From: JBBDXA01 sp040902585
GTDB lineage: Bacteria; Planctomycetota; Phycisphaerae; Phycisphaerales; Phycisphaeraceae
Reading direction: 5' to 3'
Assembly: GCA_040902585.1 (NCBI GenBank)
Contig: JBBDXA010000094.1
Location: 1-35,274 of the forward strand
DNA length: 35,274 nt
Positions within the stretch are counted from its first letter, which is position 1. Each line of letters opens with the position of its first letter. The notes under the pieces were generated by a model. The model did no database searches, had not been told where the DNA came from, and was given only the letters and a program-made list of their open reading frames with translations. This document shows positions 20,813-28,448 of this stretch, one piece after another. The translations under genes and the position numbers were made by a program.

Positions 20813-23053
20813 ATGATGCGCTGCCACTTCCGTCTGTTCGTCCTTTCACTCAGCCTGTCGCTGCTGTGTTTCACTGTCGTCTCCGCCGCCGGGCCGCGGG
20901 CGTATCCCGAGGGCGAGTTGCCCAAGGATGTGCGCTACGCCGAGCCGAAGAATCTCGACGGCTACTTCCCGTTCAAGCCCAGCGAGACGCCGGCTCAATG
21001 GGCGGTGCGCGAGGAGTTCGTGCATCGACAGATTCGCGTTTCGCAAGGTCTCTGGCCGATGCCCACGCGCACGCCGCTGAATGCAGTCGTTCACGGCAAG
21101 ATCGACTGCGGCGACTACACCATCGAGAAGGTTTACTTCGAGAGCTATCCCGGCCATTACGTCACGGGCAATCTTTATCGTCCTGCCGGCGCATCTCTGA
21201 AGAACGGCGAAAAGGACGGCAAACGGCCCGGCATCCTCTGCCCGCACGGGCACTGGCCTAACGGGCGGTTCTACGATGACCGGCAGCTCAACGTGAAGGA
21301 GATTACCAACAAGAGCGAGCGCTGGGTCAGCGCCTATCGCAGCCCGCTTCAGGCGCGTTGCGTACACCTGGCGCGTCTCGGCTGCGTCGTGTTTCACTAC
21401 GACATGATCGGCTATGCCGACAGCGTGCAGTTCACGCAGCATCGCCCCGGGGTGCGCAAGCACATGAACGAAACGGAAGTCGGCAAGTGGGGCTACTTCA
21501 GCCCGATGGCGGAGCTGTACGGCCAGAACATGATGGGCTTGCAGACGTACAACTCGGTCGCGGCGACGGATTTTATTTTGAGCCTGCCGGAGGTCGATGC
21601 CCAGCGCGTCGCCTGCACCGGGGCATCAGGCGGCGGGACGCAGACGATGATCCTCACCGCCATCGAAGGGCGCATCAAAGTCTCCTTCCCGGCGGTGATG
21701 GTCTCCACCGCGATGCAGGGCGGCTGCACCTGCGAGAACGCCAACTACCTTCGCCTCAACTCCGGCAACATCGAGTTCGCCGCGATGGCCGCCCCGCGCC
21801 CCACGGGCATCAGCGCCGCCGACGACTGGACCAAGGAGATGATGACCAAAGGCTACCCCGAGCTTCAGCAGCATTTCAAAATGCTGGGCGTGCCGGACCA
21901 CGTGCAGTGCACCGCCTACACGCAGTTCGGTCACAACTACAACTACATGTCGCGGCAAGTCATGTACCGCTGGTTCAACAAGCACCTGAACCTGAACGTG
22001 GGCGGTGCCGATCAGGAACGCGACTTCGACTTCAAGAGCGAGAGGGAGCTTTCCGTGTGGGACGAATCGCACCCCAAGCCTTCGGGCAACAATATCGGTG
22101 ATACCTACGAGCGCGGGCTGCTGAAGTGGATGACGCAGGATCGCCAGAAGCAGCTTGCGGACCTGGAGCCGAAGAAGCCGGTGGATCTGCTGAGCTATCG
22201 CTACCTGGTGGGCGGCGGATGGGATGTACTCATCGGTCGCCAGCCGCGGCTAAAGCAGATCGAATGGGAGCTGACGAAGAAGAAGGCCGACGCGAAGGTG
22301 ATCGAGATGGCCGGCATCCTGCGCGACCGCGAGAAAGGCGAGGAAGTGCCCGCGGTGTTCCTCTATCCCAAGGAGTGGAACAAGCAGGTGGTGATCTGGA
22401 TCGACGGCAAGGCCGGCAAGAGCGGCATCTATCAGGGCGACGGCACGCCGATCCCCGAGGTGCAGTCGATTCTGGATAAGGGCGCATCGGTGTGCGCGAT
22501 CGACCTGTTCAAGACCGGCGAATACCTCAAGGCCGGCGAGGAGCCGGCGACTTCGCAGAAGCTCATCGGTTACTCCAAGGGCGATCAGCCCTGGCAGCAG
22601 TTCGTGGGGTACACGTACGGCTACAACCATTCGATGTTTGCCCGGCGGGTGCATGATGTGATGACCGCGATCGCCCTGGTTCACAGTCATGAGCGCACGC
22701 CCGATGCGGTGGACCTGGTGGGCGTGAACGGCGGCGGGGTGATCGCGCTGGCGGCGAGAGCGCAGGTCGGGGCGCTGGTGCGAAGGTGCGCGGTGGATAC
22801 GGAAGGCTTCCGCTTCGTGAAGGTGACGGAGCCGGATGATGCGATGTTCGTGCCCGGCGCGGTGGGCTTGGGTGACGTGCCTGCTTTGATCGCACTCTCC
22901 GCCCCCGGCGAGCTCTGGATAACCGGCGAAGCGAAGCTGGAAAATGCAGCGACGAAGGCGTACGACCTGAGCGGAAAGAAGGATGCGGTGACGCTGTGGA
23001 AGGGCGACGCGGCGAAGCTGGTGCCGGCGGCGGCGGCGTGGCTGCTGCGGTGA
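20813..23053 (+). CDS. Secreted two-part alpha/beta hydrolase, acetylxylan-esterase-like
   Basis: 746-residue exported hydrolase. Start at the ATG following AGGAGG (20801-20806). A signal peptide covers about 1-25 (LFVLSLSLSLLCFTVVSAAG). The first domain has the nucleophile elbow GASGGG with Ser272 (VACTGASGGGTQTM), GHWPNGRFYDD upstream, and FGHNYNYMSRQVMYRWFNKHL, which probably supplies the catalytic His. The second half (about 440-746) looks like another alpha/beta-hydrolase fold: VVIWIDGKAGKSG, VCAIDLFKTGEY, and an elbow-like VGVNGGGVIALAARA where the nucleophile position is Asn639. Planctomycetes often carry such proteins annotated as acetylxylan esterases or prolyl oligopeptidase-like hydrolases. 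Likely substrates are acylated polysaccharides, but this is inferred. Confidence 0.85.
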   Translation: MMRCHFRLFVLSLSLSLLCFTVVSAAGPRAYPEGELPKDVRYAEPKNLDGYFPFKPSETPAQWAVREEFVHRQIRVSQGLWPMPTRTPLNAVVHGKIDCGDYTIEKVYFESYPGHYVTGNLYRPAGASLKNGEKDGKRPGILCPHGHWPNGRFYDDRQLNVKEITNKSERWVSAYRSPLQARCVHLARLGCVVFHYDMIGYADSVQFTQHRPGVRKHMNETEVGKWGYFSPMAELYGQNMMGLQTYNSVAATDFILSLPEVDAQRVACTGASGGGTQTMILTAIEGRIKVSFPAVMVSTAMQGGCTCENANYLRLNSGNIEFAAMAAPRPTGISAADDWTKEMMTKGYPELQQHFKMLGVPDHVQCTAYTQFGHNYNYMSRQVMYRWFNKHLNLNVGGADQERDFDFKSERELSVWDESHPKPSGNNIGDTYERGLLKWMTQDRQKQLADLEPKKPVDLLSYRYLVGGGWDVLIGRQPRLKQIEWELTKKKADAKVIEMAGILRDREKGEEVPAVFLYPKEWNKQVVIWIDGKAGKSGIYQGDGTPIPEVQSILDKGASVCAIDLFKTGEYLKAGEEPATSQKLIGYSKGDQPWQQFVGYTYGYNHSMFARRVHDVMTAIALVHSHERTPDAVDLVGVNGGGVIALAARAQVGALVRRCAVDTEGFRFVKVTEPDDAMFVPGAVGLGDVPALIALSAPGELWITGEAKLENAATKAYDLSGKKDAVTLWKGDAAKLVPAAAAWLLR

Positions 23054-23054
23054 T

Positions 23055-23741
23055 TCAGCCTTTTATTCGGCGGAGCTTCGCCTCGATTTCCGTAACGATG
23101 CGTTGCAGTTCTTCGTACGGACCTTCCGCCACATGCGAGCGCAGCGACTCTAGCAACGCGCGGAGATCAGGATGATAGCGCTGGCACAGCATGGCGATAT
23201 CGGTTTCATACAGCATGGCCCGCTGCAACTTGCCCTGGGCGTAAAGGTCGGGCAGCGCGTAGAGCTTCAGGATGATCAGGCCTTCCACGGTCGCGCAGGG
23301 CACCTCGAAGGTGTGGAAGCGATGAGTGGTCGCATGATGCTTGAGCGCGCGATCGAAGACGGGGTTGCTCGCCAGCAGCACATCCACGCGAAGGCTGCCG
23401 AAGCGGCCTTGGGCGAAGTCCGCGTTGCGCTCGCTGACTTCGATCTCGGGAATCGCTTCGAGTGAAGCGACGGAAAGGACGAGGTCAATGTCTTCGGTGT
23501 TCCGACCTTCGACGTAGCGCAGGAGGGCGATGCCGCCGACCAGCAGGTAGGACACGCGGCGCTCCCTCAGCAGGGTGAAGAGCCGAAACAGATCGGAGGA
23601 GAGATCGTCGGTGTTGATCGATGGCGGCATGGAAGCGGTCCCGGTCGCAGGAGTTTGCCAGGCATGATGCGACAGCAGGGCGGCACTGCGGAGTACCTGC
23701 GCCAGGTCGTCAAGCGAAGTGGTGTCGTTGAATGTCGTCAT
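23055..23741 (-). CDS. Nucleotidyltransferase-like protein, AbiEii-related pattern
   Basis: 228 residues. The block LLVGGIALLRYVEGRNTEDIDLVL at about 69-92 has the GG...R.T.DID signature of minimal nucleotidyltransferases as seen in the AbiEii/DUF1814 group. Later, LRVDVLLASNPVFDRALKHH supplies a third acidic position and VEGLIILKLYALPD a typical continuation. Many such proteins are toxin components that pair with an upstream AbiEi-type antitoxin; none is visible here. ATG at 23741 chosen; a GTG seven codons upstream is possible. The C-terminal helix (EELQRIVTEIEAKLRRIKG) is charged. It converges with the hydrolase gene with a one-base gap. Confidence 0.75.
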   Translation of the reverse strand: MTTFNDTTSLDDLAQVLRSAALLSHHAWQTPATGTASMPPSINTDDLSSDLFRLFTLLRERRVSYLLVGGIALLRYVEGRNTEDIDLVLSVASLEAIPEIEVSERNADFAQGRFGSLRVDVLLASNPVFDRALKHHATTHRFHTFEVPCATVEGLIILKLYALPDLYAQGKLQRAMLYETDIAMLCQRYHPDLRALLESLRSHVAEGPYEELQRIVTEIEAKLRRIKG

Positions 23742-23861
23742 GCTCAATGCATCAGGAGTCACGCTATTCTATCCTGTGGCAGGCCATCGACTGATTGGTT
23801 CATCGGCCAGGTGGGGCTGCCTGCGGTACGATGAGCCGGGGTTTATGAGTGAGGTTTGCTC

Positions 23862-24281
23862 GTGATCGACTACGAAAAGGTTTTTGCGGACAGCTACAAG
23901 CGCGTGCTCGGCGGGTCGACGTCGCAGGAGAACGCGTTCTTCGATGATTTCTACGAGCGATTCATTGCCGCCTCGCCCACCGTGGCACAGAAGTTTCAGC
24001 ATGTGGATATGACGTTTCAAAAGCAGATGCTCAAGCAGTCGCTGATCCTGCTGGCGAACCTGTTCGCGACGAAGCGGATTCCCGATGGGCTCCGCGAGAT
24101 CGCCCGCAAGCACAGCAGCGGTGCGGCTGACATTCCGCCGGAGTTGTATCAGCTCTGGCTCGAATGCCTGCTGGCGACGGTGAAGAAGGCTGACCCGCGT
24201 TATGGCGATGATGTGGAACTCGCCTGGCGCATGATCTCGTCGCAGGGGATCGCGTTTATGACGTTCATGTATCGACGCTAG
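23862..24281 (+). CDS. Single-domain globin
   Basis: 139-residue haem protein of the globin family. GTG start chosen because GAGG (23851-23854) lies 7 nt upstream. Helix A/B region FFDDFYERFIAASPTVAQKF matches the FYxxFLxxxPxxxxxF pattern, with Phe45 near the CD1 position. The candidate proximal His84 sits in IARKHSSG, followed by the PELYQLWLECLLATV helix G pattern and AWRMISSQGIAFM helix H pattern, as in bacterial globins and globin-coupled proteins. There is no reductase or sensor domain. Likely roles are O2 or NO binding; the sequence does not decide. The gene is followed by a long inverted repeat shared with the convergent gene. Confidence 0.82.
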   Translation: MIDYEKVFADSYKRVLGGSTSQENAFFDDFYERFIAASPTVAQKFQHVDMTFQKQMLKQSLILLANLFATKRIPDGLREIARKHSSGAADIPPELYQLWLECLLATVKKADPRYGDDVELAWRMISSQGIAFMTFMYRR

Positions 24282-24300
24282 GGCGTAACTTCCAAAGACG

Positions 24301-24420
24301 AAAGCTCCAAAGCACAAACAAATCTCAAAGATCAACCTTCAAGTCGCAGCTTCGACACCTGTGGGCACCTTATGCGCTTTGAGATTTGCCTTTTGAGATT
24401 TGTTTGTGTTTTGGAGCTTT
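24301..24420. repeat. AT-rich inverted repeat between convergent genes
   Basis: The arm 24301-24330 (AAAGCTCCAAAGCACAAACA...) pairs with 24391-24420 with two mismatches over 30 bp. Each side also contains internal repeats (TTTGAGATTTG twice on the right). Its AT content is far from the surrounding DNA. It could form a bidirectional terminator, with U-rich RNA on the plus strand (GCTTTTGTTTTTG). Confidence 0.85.
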
Positions 24421-24440
24421 TGTTTTTGTGATTTACGCGA

Positions 24441-25457
24441 TCACACCAGTTCCCGCTGCCCGACCGCCTGCTGGCCCGTCGCGCGGGCGCGAAGCTCATC
24501 GACCACAGCCCGCACCTCGCCCGCCATCTTCGAGTTGGGGAACTCGCGGATGATCTGTTCGCCCACGCGCACAGCCGCGGTCCAGTCGCGATCGTGAACC
24601 GCGAGTTTGAACTGCACGCCCAGGTTCTGCCGCTTCTTGCCGATGACGCCGCGGGCGGTTTCGAGGAAGGGAGCCGCCTCGCCTTCGTTGAGATATTTAT
24701 CCAGTTCCTTCATCAGTTCCATGGCGACTTCGATGTCATCGCGACCGGCCGCCTCGAGGAACTTGCGTTCCAGTTCGTGCTTGTAGCGGTCCTTCGCTTC
24801 GCGGACGTGTTTGCGGAGGTTGTCCACGCGTTCGCTCTCGGCGTAGACGCGTTCGACCTTGCCGGCCTCGATGATCGCCGCTTCAAAATCATGGCGGGCG
24901 ATCATCTGATCGACATTGCGGATCGCTTCGTCGATTTTCTTTTCCTGCTCAACGGCGCGGGCGACTTCGATCTCACTGCGGAACTGCTCAGCCTCGATGC
25001 GGTGGCCGTAAACCTGGCTCATCATGGCGACCATGGTGAGGGCACCTTCGTAGTCACGCTTGTCGATGTCTTCGCGGATGGCGCGGCGAAGGGCCTGGCG
25101 GTCGCGTTCGCGGTAGATGATCCGCTTGGCGGTATCCGAAAGCATCAGGGCATCGCGCGCGCTGTCAGATAGTGACGCCTGTTCGCTGCCGGTGCCTGAG
25201 CCGAGGCGGTTGAGCTGAAGGCAGACGACGATCACGGCAAAGGTGATGACCAGGCTGACGATGCCCAGTGCCAGCACCGTGCCATCGGTGTACTTGACGT
25301 GGTTGGTCGCGGGGTCTTCGAAATTGAAGATGTGATAACCCTGCACGATGAGAAACGCGCTGCCGGCGAGCATGGCGAGAACAAGCACCGCAATCGCTCC
25401 GTTGTTGCCTCCCGCGGCGGGAGCGGCTGAACCGGCGGACGAACCTTGATTAGCCAT
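24441..25457 (-). CDS. Two-helix membrane protein with long helical cytosolic domain
   Basis: 338 residues, family not recognised. Start at the ATG giving MANQGSSAGS with GAGG just upstream. Two membrane helices lie near 22-44 (IAVLVLAMLAGSAFLIVQGYHIF) and 61-82 (VLALGIVSLVITFAVIVVCLQL). The remaining 240 residues are charged and helical, with repeating units (KRDYEGALTMVAMMSQVYG, RHDFEAAIIEAGKVERVYAESER, DDIEVAMELMKELDKYL, DRDWTAAVRVGEQIIREFPNSKMAGEV) that resemble TPR-like hairpins. A scaffolding role at the membrane is plausible but unproven. Confidence 0.75.
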   Translation of the reverse strand: MANQGSSAGSAAPAAGGNNGAIAVLVLAMLAGSAFLIVQGYHIFNFEDPATNHVKYTDGTVLALGIVSLVITFAVIVVCLQLNRLGSGTGSEQASLSDSARDALMLSDTAKRIIYRERDRQALRRAIREDIDKRDYEGALTMVAMMSQVYGHRIEAEQFRSEIEVARAVEQEKKIDEAIRNVDQMIARHDFEAAIIEAGKVERVYAESERVDNLRKHVREAKDRYKHELERKFLEAAGRDDIEVAMELMKELDKYLNEGEAAPFLETARGVIGKKRQNLGVQFKLAVHDRDWTAAVRVGEQIIREFPNSKMAGEVRAVVDELRARATGQQAVGQRELV

Positions 25458-25623
25458 GATGGACCTCACTTTCAATCGCGTGAAATGGGGGGTGAGACTT
25501 GGAGGTGTGGGCGGCGAGTTTCATCGATCTGGCCGCAACACTCGGTCGCACGGATAAAACCCCTGATTAAGAATGTGGGAACTTCGCTTGCCGCATTCTA
25601 GCACGCGAAAGGAAGGTTGGCGC

Positions 25624-25695
25624 GGAGCACCATCCCGAAAGGGTTGGCGCGGGAGCACCATCCTGTCGGGATGGTGCTCTGCCCGGATGGTGCTC
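25624..25695. repeat. GGAGCACCATCCCG-family copies, direct and inverted
   Basis: Two direct copies (GGAGCACCATCCCG at 25624-25637 and GGAGCACCATCCTG at about 25652-25665) are followed by inverted ones (CGGGATGGTGCTCT and CCGGATGGTGCTCT, ending near 25694). GGTTGGCGCGG precedes both direct copies. The family also occurs at 9759-9833. It ends about 20 bp before the next gene. The rest of 25458-25714 shows no gene. Confidence 0.85.
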
Positions 25696-25714
25696 TCATG
25701 TTACGATCGATTGC

Positions 25715-26593
25715 ATGACCTCATGGGTGCGTTCGAACATCACGTGGCTCGCGCTGACGCTGGGCGTGGGCCTGCTGGTGGCGGCGATTCTGATGGCGGC
25801 GCTGAAGGTGGACTGGTCGCGGCTGGGCGAGGCGGAGCCGTGGCATCTGGCGTCGCTGGCGGGATGCGTAGCGGTGAACCTGCTGCTGTCGGGGTTGCTT
25901 TGGTGGAGCGTGACGCTTTCATTTGATGCGAAGCCGCGCGTGCCGTTGGGCAGGATGTTCGCGCTGGTGTGCGGCAGCGGATTGCTCAACTACCTGCCGC
26001 TGCGGCCGGGACTGATCGGTCGGGCGGCATTCCTGAAGATGAAGCACAACCTGCCTGTGCGGCAGTCGCTGGCGATCCTCGCGATCATCATGAGCCTGGC
26101 GGCGCTGGTGCTGGGCGGGGCGGTGGCGATCGTGCAGTTTGTGCCGGCCTATCAATATGAAGTGGCGCTTGCGGCTGCGGTGATCACCACGCTGGTCGCA
26201 CCGTTGGCCGCGGGAAGATTGCTCAAGCGGAAGATCGAACTCGGCTGGACCTGGGTGCCGCTGCGACTGGCGGACATGCTCATCAACGCGCTGCGGCTAT
26301 GGATCGCCTTCGCGGTGGTGGGGCAGGACCTCAGCCTGGACAGCGCGGTGCTCGCCGCCAGCGCGGGGTCGTTCGTTTCGCTGTTGGGCCTCACGCCCAA
26401 CGGCCTGGGTATGCGCGAGTGGACGATTGCGGGAGTCACGGCAGCGAGCGTCGGCCCGATCGGCTTCGCCGCGGCGGTGATTGATCGAGGCATCGAGGCG
26501 ATCATCGTGACGATCTTCGGATTGATCGCGTTGAAGAAGGTGGGGTTGCAGCGCGGGGAGAAGATGAGCGTCGAAGATGAAAAGGCCAGCTAA
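25715..26593 (+). CDS. Flippase-like integral membrane protein (UPF0104/MprF N-terminal type)
   Basis: 292 residues with seven or eight membrane helices, for example WLALTLGVGLLVAAILMAAL, LASLAGCVAVNLLLSGLLWW, SLAILAIIMSLAALVLGGAVAIV and EVALAAAVITTLVAPLAAG. The family hallmark near the end of the domain is present: SLLGLTPNGLGMREWTIAGV, matching the PGGLGxRE-like motif of lysylphosphatidylglycerol synthase/AglD transmembrane proteins. Members flip or transfer lipid-linked molecules. The soluble synthase domain of full MprF is missing. It ends in a four-base overlap with the converging Uma2-like gene. Confidence 0.83.
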   Translation: MTSWVRSNITWLALTLGVGLLVAAILMAALKVDWSRLGEAEPWHLASLAGCVAVNLLLSGLLWWSVTLSFDAKPRVPLGRMFALVCGSGLLNYLPLRPGLIGRAAFLKMKHNLPVRQSLAILAIIMSLAALVLGGAVAIVQFVPAYQYEVALAAAVITTLVAPLAAGRLLKRKIELGWTWVPLRLADMLINALRLWIAFAVVGQDLSLDSAVLAASAGSFVSLLGLTPNGLGMREWTIAGVTAASVGPIGFAAAVIDRGIEAIIVTIFGLIALKKVGLQRGEKMSVEDEKAS

Positions 26594-27222
26594 CGGCGAC
26601 CTTCACCCGCGGCCCAGACGGCATCAGGCACCACTTCGAATCCTTCAAGGAGTAGCGAGGTTGCCGGCGTCTGATCGCGGAACTCGCCGTGAGGAACGTA
26701 AGTCGTGCCGCGCAGCGTGAGTACATGAATCACCCGATCGCGCGGGTCGATGATCCAGTATTCGCCGATGCCTGCTTTGGCGTACTCGTCGCGTTTCGTT
26801 TCCTTTACGTGGTCGCGATCGTCGCCGATGATCTCGACAATCAGATCAGGTTGGGTGCAGTACTCTTCCAGCATGCGATCTGCGTGCTCGTCGAACATGA
26901 AGAGTATGTCGCACATCCGGATCGTGACTTCGTCTAGTCTCACAGGGTATCCGCCTGCAAGCACCTCGCCTCGCCGCGCGATGCCCGCATCGTGACCCAT
27001 ACGACTGATCAAGAAACCGAGGATGCGTTGATGCGTGAGTGTCTCCGTCGGAAAAAGGATCAGGCACCCCTTGCTAAGCTCGATGTGGCGATTTGAGCGG
27101 GCACTCATTGCAAGGTAATCGTCAGCCGACCAATCGCCCTGTTCGGGATAGAGATAGGCGATATCCCAGGTCGGATCGCCGACGCGAATTTCGGACGGGG
27201 TTCGCGGCTCGGGAAGTCTCAT
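26590..27222 (-). CDS. Uma2-family putative endonuclease (DUF820)
   Basis: 210 residues. PD-(D/E)xK nuclease fold with the Uma2 layout: RHIELSKGCLILFPTETLTHQRI at about 45-67, then the core PDLIVEIIGDDRDHVKETKRDEYAKAGIGEYWIIDP at 125-160, with Asp126, Glu130 and Lys140/Lys143 as the acidic and basic active-site candidates. Such genes are numerous in cyanobacteria and planctomycetes, but the biological role of the nuclease is unknown. The N-terminal 20 residues look unrelated to the fold. No transposase is next to it. Confidence 0.88.
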   Translation of the reverse strand: MRLPEPRTPSEIRVGDPTWDIAYLYPEQGDWSADDYLAMSARSNRHIELSKGCLILFPTETLTHQRILGFLISRMGHDAGIARRGEVLAGGYPVRLDEVTIRMCDILFMFDEHADRMLEEYCTQPDLIVEIIGDDRDHVKETKRDEYAKAGIGEYWIIDPRDRVIHVLTLRGTTYVPHGEFRDQTPATSLLLEGFEVVPDAVWAAGEGRR

Positions 27223-27237
27223 CCAAATGATTCTAAC

Positions 27238-28029
27238 TTACCCCAACCGCTCCACCTCAATCGTCACATCACACTTGGGACAATCCGTCTGACAGGTCTG
27301 CACGCCCGCCTCTTTCCACAGCGTGGGGTTCTCATCGTAGACCGCCTGGGCGGCGTGGATGCAGAAGCCGTGCGGCAGGCCGGGGCCGAAGATGAAGGCG
27401 GTCTTGGCGGGACACTTGGCGGGGCACATTGGCCCGGGCGATTGCCGCAGGCGTGCCGACCATCGCAGGCCGGAGTACTTGGGCAGGTCGGCGAGGTTGA
27501 CGGATGGTTCGCTCGACTTGCCTTTGCCTTTCGCGGGTGCCGCAGGTTCATCGTTCACTGTTGCAATCGGTTCGCTTGCGACTTCGCCCGTCCCCGGCCC
27601 CGCGACGAGGACGACCGCCTTGCCTTCATCCAGCGCCATGTTGGCGAGCTTGTCCGCGCGGGCGTTCTTCTCGCGCGGGACATGCTGAATCGTCCAATCC
27701 GTCAGCCCCAGCAGTTTCATCTGCGCCTCTTCGAGCAGCGGCATCAAGTCGGCTGACTTCATGCGGTACTCGCCGGTGATCTGGCGGACCATGAGCTGCG
27801 AATCGCTGTGGATGGAAACGCGGCCGATTTCGATGCCCTTGAGCGCGAGCAGCAGGGCGAGGCCGCGCACGAGGCCGCGGTACTCGGCGCTGTTGTTGGT
27901 GAGTTGCCCGAGCGGGTAGCCGGCTTCATGGATGACCTTGCCGGTGTCGGTGTCCTTGATGACGACGCCAACGGAAGCGGGCCCGGGGTTGCCGCGCGAG
28001 GCACCGTCCACGTGGAGGGAGAGGTTCAT
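27238..28029 (-). CDS. Ribonuclease HI fused to a cysteine-rich TIGR04076-like C-terminal domain
   Basis: Two-part protein of 263 residues. Start at MNLSLHVDGASRG. The first 135 residues are a full RNase HI domain that cuts RNA in RNA:DNA hybrids: Asp8 in VDGASRGNPG, Glu49 in NNSAEYRGL, Asp76 in HSDSQLMV and Asp126 in NARADKLANMA. A Gly/Ala/Pro/Lys-rich linker runs from about 140 to 185. The tail from about 190 carries six cysteines (202, 206, 223, 246, 250, 253) with CPAKCPAKTAFIFGPGLPHGFCIHAAQAVYDENPTL, a pattern close to the small TIGR04076 family. A metal site is likely. This fusion is unusual as far as I know; RNase HI tails of other bacteria differ. It could bind a cofactor or protein partner. 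Confidence 0.85.
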   Translation of the reverse strand: MNLSLHVDGASRGNPGPASVGVVIKDTDTGKVIHEAGYPLGQLTNNSAEYRGLVRGLALLLALKGIEIGRVSIHSDSQLMVRQITGEYRMKSADLMPLLEEAQMKLLGLTDWTIQHVPREKNARADKLANMALDEGKAVVLVAGPGTGEVASEPIATVNDEPAAPAKGKGKSSEPSVNLADLPKYSGLRWSARLRQSPGPMCPAKCPAKTAFIFGPGLPHGFCIHAAQAVYDENPTLWKEAGVQTCQTDCPKCDVTIEVERLG

Positions 28030-28087
28030 GAAGGGGAGAGTAATGCAGATGCTGAGAAACGAAAAGTGAGGTGACTTGCGGCAGGGA

Positions 28088-28381
28088 TTACAAGATAAAA
28101 ACCGCCAGCACGACAATGAGCGCGGCAAGGATGGCCAGGCCGATCACGCTGAGCAGAAGGACCGAGACGACTTGCAGCCACTTCGGCGGCGGCGGCGGGT
28201 CAACGGTCTCAGCTCCCGTGAACTGCACCATCGCCGCCTCAGGCGAGAAATGCACGCCGCAATGACAGCAGCGCTCTGACCACGGGCGATTCAGGCCGCC
28301 GCACTTTGGACAGTTGACGCCGTCCGGAAACGCCGGATTCGGTTCGCCATAGTCGCGCAACTTGTAGGTGTCAGGCTCCAT
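28088..28381 (-). CDS. Small zinc-ribbon membrane peptide
   Basis: 97 residues. Start at ATG giving MEPDTYKLRDYGE, with GGAG eight bases upstream. A zinc ribbon (NCPKCGGLNRPWSERCCHCGVHF) with CxxC...CxxC is followed by a short linker and a single hydrophobic helix near the C-terminus (WLQVVSVLLLSVIGLAILAALIVVLAVFIL). The PPPPP run lies between the two. It is tail-anchored, with unknown function. Confidence 0.75.
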   Translation of the reverse strand: MEPDTYKLRDYGEPNPAFPDGVNCPKCGGLNRPWSERCCHCGVHFSPEAAMVQFTGAETVDPPPPPKWLQVVSVLLLSVIGLAILAALIVVLAVFIL

Positions 28382-28448
28382 CGTCGGCACTCCGGCCTAA
28401 TCGATGCGAACCAACGGATACTCGAAAGACGATGCCGCGAAGCAGACC

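Noticed and set aside
26590..27222. Mobile element based on the Uma2-like nuclease
   Set aside because: Uma2 proteins are not transposases, and there are no terminal inverted repeats or target duplications around it.
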